Of a stretch of 64,000 nt of DNA, positions 54,182-62,413 are shown in pieces; position 1 is the stretch's first letter, and each line of letters opens with the position of its first letter. Made by a program: the position numbers and the translations under genes. The DNA lies in contig NZ_FNPT01000013.1 of assembly GCF_900107375.1 (NCBI RefSeq), positions 53,196 to 117,195 of the forward strand, in the 5' to 3' direction. The stretch is from Lysobacter sp. yr284. GTDB lineage: Bacteria; Pseudomonadota; Gammaproteobacteria; Xanthomonadales; Xanthomonadaceae. The notes below the pieces were generated by a model. That model did not search any database and had not been told where the DNA came from. It worked only from the letters and a program-made list of their open reading frames with translations.

Positions 54182-55123
54182 CTACGACGGAACCTGTGAC
54201 GCAGCGAAGTCGAGCCCGACCGCGGCGTACAGCCGGCGCCGGGTCATCGGGCCGAAGCGCAGGCGGTCGCACAAGGCTTGCAGGGTATCGGCGTCGGCGC
54301 TGCCGCGGCGGTAGTGGCCGCCGTCCTCGAGCAACGGCGCGTCCAGCGCGATCGTGGTCAACTGCCGGCACAGCAGCGCCTGCGCGCGGTGTTCGCGCAG
54401 CCGCGCCGCGGCGCTGGCGGCGCCGCGCAGGCGCAGGAACGGGACTTCCTCGACCCGCGCCAGCAACGCATCGAGGCTGCCGAAGTGGCCGAGCAGCGCG
54501 GCCGCGGTCTTGGCGCCGATGCCGGGCACGCCGGGAATGTTGTCGACCGCGTCGCCGCACAGGGCGAGGTAGTCGGCGATCTGGCTCGCCTGCACGCCGT
54601 GGCGCTCGGGCACGCCGGCGGCGGTCCAGCGCAGGCCGCGGGCGAAATCCCATTGCTCGTCGGCGGCGTCGAGCAACTGCGACAGGTCCTTGTCGGCCGA
54701 GACGATCACCCCGCGGTAGCCGTGCCCGCGCATGCGCATCAGCGCGCTGCCGATCAGGTCGTCGGCCTCGTACTGCACGTCGGCCAGCACGCTCAAGCCC
54801 AGCGCCGAGCACAGCGCCTTGCAGTGGCCGAACTGGCGCTTGAGCGCGTCCGGCGCCGGCTCGCGGTTGGCCTTGTAGGCCGGGTAGATCTCGTTGCGGA
54901 AGCACGAGTCCAGCGCTTCGTCGAAGGCGACGGCGATGTGCTGCGGCCGCTCGCGCTCGATCAGTTCGAGCAGGAAGCGAGCGAAGCCGTGCACGGCGTT
55001 GCTCGGCCAGCCTTCGGCGTCCTGGAAGTCGTCGGGGATCGAATGCCAGGCGCGGAACACGTACAGGCTGGCGTCGACGAGGTAGACCGGCGTCTGCGCG
55101 GCCGGTGCGGGCGGGGAAGTCAT
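54182..55123 (-). CDS. 5'-3' exonuclease / flap endonuclease-like protein
   Basis: 313 residues of the FEN/PolI-5' nuclease superfamily, standing alone without a polymerase part. Acidic metal sites are in VYLVDASLYVFRAWHS, VAFDEALDSCFRNEIYPAYK, YEADDLIGSALMRMR, IVSADKDLSQLL and ALCGDAVDNIPGVPGIGAKT, the last with the helix-hairpin-helix DNA contact. Resembles Xni (ExoIX), which removes or binds 5' flaps; unlike E. coli Xni the acidic site residues look present. 5' end reads MTSPPAPAAQTPVYLV. Confidence 0.9.
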   Translation of the reverse strand: MTSPPAPAAQTPVYLVDASLYVFRAWHSIPDDFQDAEGWPSNAVHGFARFLLELIERERPQHIAVAFDEALDSCFRNEIYPAYKANREPAPDALKRQFGHCKALCSALGLSVLADVQYEADDLIGSALMRMRGHGYRGVIVSADKDLSQLLDAADEQWDFARGLRWTAAGVPERHGVQASQIADYLALCGDAVDNIPGVPGIGAKTAAALLGHFGSLDALLARVEEVPFLRLRGAASAAARLREHRAQALLCRQLTTIALDAPLLEDGGHYRRGSADADTLQALCDRLRFGPMTRRRLYAAVGLDFAASQVPS

Positions 55124-55193
55124 GCCTGCATTCCAGCACGCGCGGCGCCGCGCGGATACCGGCGGCGGCGCGCGGCGGACCGGCCGGTCGCGC

Positions 55194-55775
55194 TCACGGC
55201 GACCAAGCCTGGGTCAGCGCGACCGGGTCCGGACGTTCGCGCTCGGGCGCTTCGAGCTTGGCGGTGCCGATATGGATGAAGCCGACGATGCATTCGTGCG
55301 CCTGCACGCCGAGCCAGCGCTCGACCTGCTCGTCGTAGGCCGGCCAGCCGGTCAGCCACACCGCGCCGTAGCCCAGCGCCTGCGCCGCCTGCAGCAGGGC
55401 GAAGCAGACGCAGCCGGCGGTGAGGGTGCGTTCGAGTTCGGGGATCTTCTCGTCCGGGCCGAGCTGGGCGATCACCGCGACGATCAGCGGCGCGTGCGAG
55501 AAGCGGCTGCGGTCTTTCTCCACCGCGGCCGGGCCGGCGTCGGGAAAACGCTCGATGCCGCGCGCGGCGACGCGCTCGCCGAGCACGTGGCGGGCGTCGC
55601 CCTGGAGGGTGAGGAAGCGGAACGGCACGCGCTTGCCGTGGTCGGGCACGCGCACGGCCGCCGCCAACATACGCTGGAGGGCGGATTCGTCCGGTCCGGG
55701 CTCGGACAACTGCTTGGCGGGCACCGAACGGCGGCGGTTGAGGGCGTCGAGGAGAGCGGGGTCGGGGATAGGCAT
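55194..55775 (-). CDS. nitroreductase family flavoprotein
   Basis: 193 residues of the YdjA-like short nitroreductase type: LNRRRSVPAKQLSEPGPDES, AAVRVPDHGKRVPFRFLTLQ (FMN phosphate loop), LIVAVIAQLGP, GCVCFALLQAAQALGYGAVW and the ending AHECIVGFIHIGT. Uses FMN and NAD(P)H; the natural substrate is unknown. The DUF1631 gene is divergent, and the gap (121 bp) holds both promoters. Confidence 0.9.
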   Translation of the reverse strand: MPIPDPALLDALNRRRSVPAKQLSEPGPDESALQRMLAAAVRVPDHGKRVPFRFLTLQGDARHVLGERVAARGIERFPDAGPAAVEKDRSRFSHAPLIVAVIAQLGPDEKIPELERTLTAGCVCFALLQAAQALGYGAVWLTGWPAYDEQVERWLGVQAHECIVGFIHIGTAKLEAPERERPDPVALTQAWSP

Positions 55776-55896
55776 TTAAGGAATCTGAATGTCGGTCACA
55801 AAAATGAACGGCGACACATGAATGGTCGCATCTAGGCACTATCCTGACGTTCGCGGTCGCAAAAAGACGTGCCGCAAACACCAGGGGGAAGCGCGA

Positions 55897-58182
55897 GTGT
55901 CCGGTCACTTGCACGGCGTCGTCCACAACACGCGGGCAGATCCTGCACGCGTGCTCGAAGAACTCAAACGACAGACGCTCGAGCAACTCGGGGGGCTGCC
56001 CGGTTCCCTGTACGGACCGATCGAGGATGCCCTCAAGGCCGATTCGCTCAAGGGCGACGGCCGCAACCACCAGTTCGAAGACCAGGCCGCATTGTGGGTC
56101 CTGCGCCAGCAACAGGCCAGTCATGTCATGGCCTTCCGGCAACAGATCGGCCAGGGCTTCGAGGCGTTCCGCGCGCCCGGTGCGGCGGTCGGCGGGGTCG
56201 GCGGCTCGCCGCTGCAGCTGGTCGGCGAGCAGCAACTGGCGTTCGATCTCGACGGCGAGCGCCTGGTCGAACTGCTCGAGCAGCGCTACCAGCGCCCGCT
56301 GGAAATGGTGCGCGCGCGCCTGCAGATGCTGGCCCAGGCGATGGGCGCGCCGGAAGGCGTCAATCCGGTCGGCCCGTACCGCCTGATCAAGGCCTTCACC
56401 TCGGTCTATACCGAGGCCCAGGTCACCGAAAGCCTGCGCGTGCGGCTGTTCCGCCAGTACGAGCAGGAACTGGCGCACCTGCTCGGCGACATGTACGCGC
56501 GCCTCAACCAGGTGCTCGCCACCGGCGGCTACGGCATGGCCACCGGCGTGCCGCCGGCCGGCCCGGCGCGCGTGGCCGCCGAAGAGCGCCGCGACCGCAA
56601 CACGCTCGACGGCGTGTTCGACACCGTTCCGCATCGCGAGGCCGCAGCGTCCGTGCCGCACGACTATCAACAAGGATCGTATCCGCCCGGACCGGGCCAG
56701 GGTTCCGGCTATGCCGGGCAGGGCGGGGCGGCGTCGCAGGTGGAAGTGGCCGCGATGGCGGCCGAACTGGCCGAACTGCGCACCCAACTGCACGCCTGGC
56801 GCGAGGGCCTGATCAAGACCGGCGGCCTGCCGCCCGGGCAACAGCCGCAGCGCACCATGGCCCAGCGCCGCGAACTGCGCGTGGACGAGGTGGTCGGCAT
56901 GGCCTCGCTGCTGCAGCCCGAGCCGCCGGACGCGTTCGCGCGCGCGCTGGCGGTGTCCGGGCGCCTGGGCGAGACCATCCGCGACCAGCTCTTCGACGGC
57001 GCGCGCCGGCTCGGCTTCAACCCGGACCAGACCTGCTTCAGCCCCGAGGAAGACGACGCGATCGACCTGGTCGCGCTGCTGTTCGACTCGCTGTTCCGCA
57101 ACCACGCCCTGCAGGACCGCGCCCGCCGCGTGTACGCGCGGCTGGTCATGCCCTACGTCAAGGTCGCGCTGACCGACAACGCGGTGTTCGTCAAGCGCGA
57201 ACACCCGGCGCGGCGCCTGCTCGATGCGATCACCGAAGCCTGCGAAGGCAACGACGGCGAGACGCCGCAGGACCGCGACCTGCTCGAACGCGCCTCCGAC
57301 ATCTCCCAGCGCATCGTCTCGGACTACAACGAAGATCTGGCCGTGTTCGAGCTGGCCCACGCCGAGCTCGACGCGATGCTGGCCCAGCACCGCCGCCGCA
57401 TCGAGCTGCAGGAACAGCGCGCGGCCAAGGCCACCTACGGCCGCGAGCGCCTCGGCGCCGCGCGCAACCAGGCCGACCAGGCGGTGCGCGAGCGCATCGC
57501 CGACGGCAAGCTGACCTCGGCGGTGGCCGATTTCATTTCCACCCCCTGGCGCCACCATCTGGTGCAGGTGTTGCTGCGCGAGAACGAAGACCCCAAGCGC
57601 CGCGCCCAGGCGATGGCGCTGGGCGACGCGCTGGTGATGGCCGACAAGCTCGCCGCCGAGAACCGCGGCCGCGAACTGGCCGACCAGTTGCTGGCGCTGC
57701 AGCCGATCATCATCCAGTGCCTGTCGTCCTCGGGCCTGGACGAGAGCGCCGCCCAGCACGCCATGGCCGGGCTGGTGCGGGCGCTGGCGACGCCGGACAA
57801 GGAGCGCGCCGACCATCCGCAGCCCAGCGCCGCCGAAGTCGAGGAAGACGTGGCCGAGGAACGCCGCCGCTACCTCGCCGACGACGCCGCGCAGGGCGGC
57901 CACGACCCGCTGCTGGCCGAACGCATGCGCCAGCTCGAACCCGGCGACTGGCTGCGCCTGACCAGCCTGCAGGGCGAGACCGTCGCGGTGAAGGTGGCCT
58001 GGTTCAGCCCGCTGACCTCGCGCCTGCTGCTGGTCAACCGCCGCGGCGTGCGCGCCCTGGTCGCCTCGGCCGAGGAACTGGCCGTGCTGGCCGCCTCCGG
58101 GCGGCTGGTGGTCGGCGCCGAGCGCACCGCGTTCGACGAAGCGATGCGGCAGGTGCGCCGCCACCTCGACCGGGTGATCTGA
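55897..58182 (+). CDS. DUF1631 family protein with PilZ-like C-terminus
   Basis: 761 residues from the GTG at 55897, which has AGGGGGA 8 bp upstream; an ATG at 55822 in frame opens into a charged stretch without similarity, so I reject it. The whole length fits DUF1631, a large helical family of gammaproteobacteria sometimes mislabelled as thymidine phosphorylase: DRARRVYARLVMPYVKVALT, FVKREHPARRLLDAITEACE and LFDSLFRN. The last about 70 residues (EPGDWLRLTSLQGETVAVKV, LLLVNRRGVRALV) look like a PilZ domain, so c-di-GMP control is possible; the RxxxR and D/NxSxxG residues are not clearly seen. Function unknown. Confidence 0.85.
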   Translation: MSGHLHGVVHNTRADPARVLEELKRQTLEQLGGLPGSLYGPIEDALKADSLKGDGRNHQFEDQAALWVLRQQQASHVMAFRQQIGQGFEAFRAPGAAVGGVGGSPLQLVGEQQLAFDLDGERLVELLEQRYQRPLEMVRARLQMLAQAMGAPEGVNPVGPYRLIKAFTSVYTEAQVTESLRVRLFRQYEQELAHLLGDMYARLNQVLATGGYGMATGVPPAGPARVAAEERRDRNTLDGVFDTVPHREAAASVPHDYQQGSYPPGPGQGSGYAGQGGAASQVEVAAMAAELAELRTQLHAWREGLIKTGGLPPGQQPQRTMAQRRELRVDEVVGMASLLQPEPPDAFARALAVSGRLGETIRDQLFDGARRLGFNPDQTCFSPEEDDAIDLVALLFDSLFRNHALQDRARRVYARLVMPYVKVALTDNAVFVKREHPARRLLDAITEACEGNDGETPQDRDLLERASDISQRIVSDYNEDLAVFELAHAELDAMLAQHRRRIELQEQRAAKATYGRERLGAARNQADQAVRERIADGKLTSAVADFISTPWRHHLVQVLLRENEDPKRRAQAMALGDALVMADKLAAENRGRELADQLLALQPIIIQCLSSSGLDESAAQHAMAGLVRALATPDKERADHPQPSAAEVEEDVAEERRRYLADDAAQGGHDPLLAERMRQLEPGDWLRLTSLQGETVAVKVAWFSPLTSRLLLVNRRGVRALVASAEELAVLAASGRLVVGAERTAFDEAMRQVRRHLDRVI

Positions 58183-58240
58183 CCCCGGTCGAAGCGCCGG
58201 CCGGCGAGCGGCGCTCGCGCTGGGTGGCCGCGGCGGTCTT

Positions 58241-58267
58241 GTGGGAGGGGCTTGCGCCCCGACGCCC
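58241..58267 (+). repeat. family 2 hairpin repeat, variant with paired changes
   Basis: A single copy between DUF1631 and pntAA. The usual GGGCC/GGCCC stem is here GGGGC/GCCCC with another loop (TTGC), so the pairing is kept although bases changed on both sides. Confidence 0.75.
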
Positions 58268-58451
58268 CGCGCTGCGATCGGTGCGATCCGAACCGCCAGC
58301 CTGCAAGCGCACGCCCGGCCGCAACACCGCGCGCCCAGGACCGGCCCGCCGCTGTGACTGCCTGCCGCTTCCCCGCAACCGTTCGCCGGCCAGGATCGCG
58401 CGCGCACCTTCGCATCCGCTACGATGCGGCGAACCGGGCACGGAGCAGAGC

Positions 58452-59570
58452 ATGTCGGGCATCACGATTGGCGTGGCCAGCGAGACCGCGGCCGGCGAAC
58501 AGCGCGTGGCGCTGACGCCGGAAACCTGCAAGAAACTCATCGCCCGCGGTGCGCGCGTGCGCATCCAGCGCGGCGCCGGACGCGGCGCCAGCTTCACCGA
58601 CGAGGCCTATGTCCAGGCCGGCGCCGAACTGGCCGACGACGCCGCCGGCGCCACCGCCCAGGCCGACGTGGTGCTGTGCGTGCAGGCGCCCGACGGCGAG
58701 CGCTTGAACCTGCTGCGCGAAGGCGCGGCCCTGGTCGGCCTGTTGCAGCCGCAGGCCGACGCCGCGCGCGGCGAGGCCATCGTCGCGCGCCAACTGCTGG
58801 CGTTCCCGCTGGAACGCCTGCCGCGCACCACCCGCGCCCAGGCCATGGACGTGCTCAGCTCGCAGGCCGGCATGGCCGGCTACAAGGCGGTGCTGATCGC
58901 CGCCCAGCTGGCGCCGCGCTTCTTCCCGATGCTGACCACCGCCGCCGGCACCATCCGGCCCTCGCGCGTGTTGATCGTCGGCGCCGGCGTCGCCGGCCTG
59001 CAGGCCGTCGCCACCGCCAAGCGCCTGGGCGCGCAGGTCGAAGGCTTCGATGTGCGCCCGGAGACGCGCGAGCAGATCGAATCGCTGGGCGGCAAGTTCC
59101 TCGACCTCGGCGTCAGCGCCGCGGGCGAGGGCGGCTACGCCCGCCAGCTGACCGACGAGGAGCGCGCCGAACAGCAGCGCCGGCTCGGCGAGCACCTCAA
59201 GAACATCGACGTGATCGTCTGCACCGCCGCGGTGCCGGGGCGTCCGGCGCCGAAGATCGTGACCGCGGCGATGATCGCCGGGATGAAGCCCGGCAGCGTG
59301 CTGGTCGATCTTGCCGCCGAGACCGGCGGCAACTGCGAACTGACCCGGCCGGGCGAGACTATCGACGCCAACGGCGTGACCATCGCCGGCCCGCTCAACC
59401 TCGCCAGCGCCGGCGCGGTGCATGCCAGCGAGATGTTCGCGCGCAACGTGTTCAACTTCGTCAGCCTGTTCGTCGACGGCGGCGAGCTGAAGTACGACTG
59501 GAACGACGAACTGCTGGCCAAGACGGTGTGGCCGGAGCGCAAGGCCGAGGCGCAGAGCGCGGCCGCGTAG
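58452..59570 (+). CDS. pntAA: NAD(P) transhydrogenase subunit alpha part 1
   Basis: This is the NAD(H)-binding domain I of proton-translocating transhydrogenase, as a separate soluble subunit of 372 residues. Blocks: GVASETAAGEQRVALTPETC at the start, PRTTRAQAMDVLSSQAGMAG, the NAD fingerprint VLIVGAGVAGLQAVATAKRL, FDVRPETREQIESLGGKF and VDLAAETGGNCELTRPGETI. The complete enzyme balances NADPH and NADH using the proton gradient. The other two subunit genes lie 2.4 kb downstream, with repeats and a reverse-strand sigma operon in between. A TACGAT hexamer (58420-58425) may be its -10. Confidence 0.95.
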   Translation: MSGITIGVASETAAGEQRVALTPETCKKLIARGARVRIQRGAGRGASFTDEAYVQAGAELADDAAGATAQADVVLCVQAPDGERLNLLREGAALVGLLQPQADAARGEAIVARQLLAFPLERLPRTTRAQAMDVLSSQAGMAGYKAVLIAAQLAPRFFPMLTTAAGTIRPSRVLIVGAGVAGLQAVATAKRLGAQVEGFDVRPETREQIESLGGKFLDLGVSAAGEGGYARQLTDEERAEQQRRLGEHLKNIDVIVCTAAVPGRPAPKIVTAAMIAGMKPGSVLVDLAAETGGNCELTRPGETIDANGVTIAGPLNLASAGAVHASEMFARNVFNFVSLFVDGGELKYDWNDELLAKTVWPERKAEAQSAAA

Positions 59571-59593
59571 GCGGGTTCTTCGAGGGCTTTACT

Positions 59594-59676
59594 GTGGGAG
59601 GGCCTTCAGGCCCGATGCTCTTGTTTCAGATCGCGGTGACCTGAGAGAAAAGCGTCGGGCCTGAAGGCCCTCCCAC
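59594..59676. repeat. family 2 hairpin repeats, inverted pair after pntAA
   Basis: A plus copy (59594-59629) and minus copy (59641-59676) form 36-base arms with few mismatches and an 11-base loop, 24 bp after the pntAA stop. A decayed third copy follows (59686-59710). In this position the pair may end or protect the pntAA mRNA. Confidence 0.85.
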
Positions 59677-59745
59677 CACAGCAGGCATCGGGCCTGAAGG
59701 TCCTGCGCCAGCAGCGCAGCCCGCATCGCCGTCGCGATAGAACCG

Positions 59746-59809
59746 GCGAACGCGGAGATCCGAACGCTGCTCAGGTTCCTGCCCCGCAGCATTGGATCTC
59801 CGCGTTCGC
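59746..59809. repeat. perfect 16-bp inverted repeat
   Basis: GCGAACGCGGAGATCC (59746-59761) and its exact complement (59794-59809) flank a 32-base spacer. It belongs to neither repeat family and lies in the same 438-bp gene-free stretch (59571-60008). Confidence 0.8.
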
Positions 59810-59846
59810 GCGGAGGCTGAATCCTGCAGCGAATAGTCGGCCGCGC

Positions 59847-59976
59847 CCTGTAGGAGCGACGCAAGTCGCGACCGCGCAACCTCAATCACGTCGTCACTGC
59901 GATCGATTGCGCAGGCCTGCGGCTCGTTGCGTCGTTGTTGCGGTTTCGCGGTCGCGACTCGCGTCGCTCCTACAGG
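59847..59976. repeat. family 1 hairpin repeats, inverted pair with compensatory changes
   Basis: A plus copy (59847-59880) and a minus copy (59947-59976) bound the end of the DUF3106 gene. In both, the GGC/GCC part of the core stem is GAC/GTC, so paired positions changed together; the loops stay GCAA and GCGA. Confidence 0.85.
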
Positions 59977-60008
59977 GAGCCCGGCGCGGCTTTCGCGGCG
60001 ACTCGTCG

Positions 60009-60515
60009 TCAATTGCGCGGCGGCGGAGGCGGCGGCCCGAACGGATGTTCGCCGCGCTGTTTCGGCGGCGGCGGGTTGGCCTCGGCCCAGGCGCGGCGCT
60101 GGTCGGGCGTCATCGTCCGCCACTTCTCCATCAGCGCGCGCTTGCCGTTCTCGTCGAGGCTACGCATCTTGCCGTACAGCGCGCGCATCTGCCCGCGCTC
60201 CTCGGGGTTCAGGCCTTCCCAGCGCTTCATCCCGTTGCGCGCCTCGCGGCGTTCGTCCGGGGTCATCTGCTGCCAGCGGCGGGCGCGCTCGAGCATGCGC
60301 TGGCGCTCTTCGGGCTGGTTGTTCCAGCGGTCGCGCATCGGCGCGATCAGCTGCTCGCGCTGGGCCTGGCTGAGCTGGTCCCAGTTCGGCAGGGCGGCGC
60401 CGGCCGGCGCGGCCGGCGCGGCCTGCGCGGCGGCGAGCGTGGGCGCGGCCAGCGCGGCCACGGCCAGAGCCAGGGCCAGCAGCGGTTCGGCGCGGCGGAA
60501 GAAGGGGCGGCGCAT
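60009..60515 (-). CDS. exported DUF3106 protein
   Basis: 168 residues: signal peptide (LLALALAVAALAAPTLAAAQ), a short Ala/Pro linker, then tandem helical segments of the DUF3106 pattern, each with a W or L and a (T/S)PxxR motif: WDQLSQAQREQLIAPMRDRW, WQQMTPDERREARNGMKRWE, LNPEERGQMRALY and WRTMTPDQRRAWAEANPPPP. The C-terminus is Pro-rich. The family may sense envelope stress, since it often sits with a sigma/anti-sigma pair as here: 6 bp after the putative anti-sigma gene. Resembles CpxP/Spy-like repeat proteins in look only. Confidence 0.85.
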   Translation of the reverse strand: MRRPFFRRAEPLLALALAVAALAAPTLAAAQAAPAAPAGAALPNWDQLSQAQREQLIAPMRDRWNNQPEERQRMLERARRWQQMTPDERREARNGMKRWEGLNPEERGQMRALYGKMRSLDENGKRALMEKWRTMTPDQRRAWAEANPPPPKQRGEHPFGPPPPPPRN

Positions 60516-60521
60516 GGCGGG

Positions 60522-60989
60522 TTACTCCAGGTGGGGCTGCGGCAACGCGTCGGTATTGGACGCCAGCCACAGGTACAGATCGGGATTCTCGTCGAGCGCG
60601 GCCACGGCGGTGTCCGGGTCGTAGCTGGCGTCGGCCGCGACCGCGGCGGGCGCGGCCGCGGACGGCTGCTGCGCGACCTGCGCCGGCGCGGCCGCCGGCA
60701 GCGGCGCGCCGCCGCCGACGAACTGCAGGCCCAGCGCCAGCGCGACCGCGGCCACGCCGGAACTGGCCAAGGTCCAGCCGAGGAGGCCGCCGCGGCCCCG
60801 TCGGGGCTGGGCGGCGGCCTCGCTGCGGATCGTGCGCAGCCGCTGGCGGACCTGCGGGCTCACCCGTTCGAGCGCCTGCGCGTGCAGATCGCGCAGGGCC
60901 GCGTCGAAACGCGCGTCCGCCTCGGCCGCCGGGCTTGCGCGGTGCGGCGCCGGGGTGCGGCCGTCGGCGCTGCGCGGGTCGGTGTTCAT
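60522..60989 (-). CDS. putative anti-sigma factor (DUF3619-like), one membrane helix
   Basis: 155 residues. The N-terminal part (DARFDAALRDLHAQALERVS, VRQRLRTIRSEAAA) is a cytoplasmic helical region, then a membrane helix (LLGWTLASSGVAAVALALGL) and a periplasmic tail that is Ala/Pro-rich and ends with YDPDTAVAALDENPDLYLWL. Size, topology and its place right behind a sigma factor suggest an anti-sigma factor. ATG 60989 overlaps the sigma stop by 4 bp (ATGA); an ATG two codons earlier (60995) is possible. Confidence 0.75.
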   Translation of the reverse strand: MNTDPRSADGRTPAPHRASPAAEADARFDAALRDLHAQALERVSPQVRQRLRTIRSEAAAQPRRGRGGLLGWTLASSGVAAVALALGLQFVGGGAPLPAAAPAQVAQQPSAAAPAAVAADASYDPDTAVAALDENPDLYLWLASNTDALPQPHLE

Positions 60990-61750
60990 CGCCATTCCTC
61001 CAGTTGCCGTTGCAGCGCTTCGCGCGCTCGCGACAGGTGCGTCTTCACCGCGCCTTCGCTGCAGCCCATCGCCCGCGCGGTCGTGGCGACGTCGAGTTCT
61101 TCCAGGACCCGCAGCGAGAACGCTTCGCGTTGCCGCCGCGGCAGTGTCTGCAGCGCCTGCGCGAGCCGGCCGTAGGCCTCGCGCCCGTCGTGGGTGCGCT
61201 GCGGGTCGGGGCCGTCGTCGGCCCAGTCGGCCGGCGCGTCGTCGTCGTTGCGCGCCGCCGGCAGCAGCCAGCGCAGGCGGAATGCGCGCCGCCGCTGCAC
61301 GTCGACGATGCGGCTGCGCAGGATGCTCCAGAACAGCGGCGTCCATTCCTGCGGCGGACGCTCGCGGTAACCGAGCATCTTCATCATCGCGTCCTGCACC
61401 GCGTCCAGCGCGTCCTCGCGGTGGCGCAGGCCGAGTTCGGCGAAGCGGAACGCGCGCGTGCCCAGGCCGGCGAGGAATTCCTCCAGGCTGGCCGGCAGCC
61501 GCGCCGGGGCCGGGTCGGGCTCGGGCGTCGGCGGCAGAACCGCGACGGCGTCGAACCCAGCCTCGTCCTCGCCGGCGTCCGGCTCCGGCGCGTCCGGCCC
61601 GGGCCGGCCCGGCGGCGGACCCGATCCGGCGGCGGCCGTCGCGCCGGCGCCGGCCGGGCGCACGCGCCCGGGCTGGCGGGCGTCGTAGCGATGCTCCAGC
61701 GGATCGTTCGGCGACAGCGGCTCGGACTCGACGCTCACGGTCTCCAGCAT
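60986..61750 (-). CDS. ECF-type RNA polymerase sigma factor
   Basis: 254 residues from the ATG at 61750 (a longer open frame to 61858 adds no similarity). A disordered Pro/Ala/Asp-rich N-terminus of about 85 residues is followed by sigma region 2 (FRFAELGLRHREDALDAVQD, AMMKMLGY, FWSILRSRIVDVQRRRAFR) and region 4 (LQTLPRRQREAFSLRVLEEL, VATTARAMGCSEGAVKTHLS). Region 2 and 4 are spaced as in ECF sigma factors. With the next two genes it forms a three-gene operon on the minus strand, inside the transhydrogenase genes. Confidence 0.88.
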   Translation of the reverse strand: MLETVSVESEPLSPNDPLEHRYDARQPGRVRPAGAGATAAAGSGPPPGRPGPDAPEPDAGEDEAGFDAVAVLPPTPEPDPAPARLPASLEEFLAGLGTRAFRFAELGLRHREDALDAVQDAMMKMLGYRERPPQEWTPLFWSILRSRIVDVQRRRAFRLRWLLPAARNDDDAPADWADDGPDPQRTHDGREAYGRLAQALQTLPRRQREAFSLRVLEELDVATTARAMGCSEGAVKTHLSRAREALQRQLEEWR

Positions 61751-61976
61751 ACGGGTGGCGGGCGGTTGCAGCACGCAGGCGCCCTCAGCCGCGCGCGACC
61801 GGCCGGCGGGGGCGGCGATGGGCATGGGCGGGCTTGGGCATGCGGACGGTTCCTGCACCGGAATGTGCGGCGCTTACGCAATCCGGAAACGTCCGCCCCC
61901 GGGATCGGTTGACAACGCTGGCGCTGCATTCACGGGCGGTTATGATGGCGCGGACAACGCATGGGGACAGATCCGG

Positions 61977-62282
61977 ATGAACGACGGTTTTGTGGCGCTG
62001 TATATCTTCATGCTGGCGGCCATCGCCGGCCACGTGATCATCTCGCGGGTGCCGGTGATCCTGCACACCCCGCTGATGTCGGGCTCCAACTTCATCCACG
62101 GCATCGTGCTGATCGGCGCGATCATCGTCCTGGGCCACGCCGATAATCTGGCGGAGAAGGCCATCGGCTTCGTCGCGGTGCTGCTCGGCGCCGGCAACGC
62201 CGCCGGCGGCTACGTGGTGACCGAGCGCATGCTGGAGATGTTCAAGTCCAGCAAGAAGCCCGCCGGCAAGGCGGGCGGCTGA
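61977..62282 (+). CDS. pntAB: NAD(P) transhydrogenase subunit alpha part 2
   Basis: 101 residues with about three membrane helices: VALYIFMLAAIAGHVIISRV, GSNFIHGIVLIGAIIVLGHA and IGFVAVLLGAGNAAGGYVVT. This is the small membrane subunit of the three-subunit transhydrogenase. The ATG at 61977 gives the standard start MNDGFVALYIFML. Its own promoter must lie downstream of the reverse-oriented sigma gene; TTGACA occurs at 61909-61914 and TATGAT at 61941-61946, but they are 26 bp apart, so neither is secure. Confidence 0.92.
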   Translation: MNDGFVALYIFMLAAIAGHVIISRVPVILHTPLMSGSNFIHGIVLIGAIIVLGHADNLAEKAIGFVAVLLGAGNAAGGYVVTERMLEMFKSSKKPAGKAGG

Positions 62283-62413
62283 ATGCGCCGCTGCTGCGGT
62301 ACCTCGCGGCGGCCGCGGCCGCCGTCTTCGGCGTGGCCCTGCTCGCCGTTCCTTCCTTTCTCGGCTGGGCGCTGCCCGTGGGGCAGCTGTCGTTCTATGG
62401 AGCGCGCGCGCTG

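Noticed and set aside
55120..58407. Open frame of 1095 codons on the minus strand
   Set aside because: It covers the DUF1631 and nitroreductase genes in the wrong frame; the real proteins there have clear motifs.
61909..61946. TTGACA/TATGAT promoter for pntAB
   Set aside because: The hexamers are 26 bp apart, too far for a standard sigma-70 promoter.
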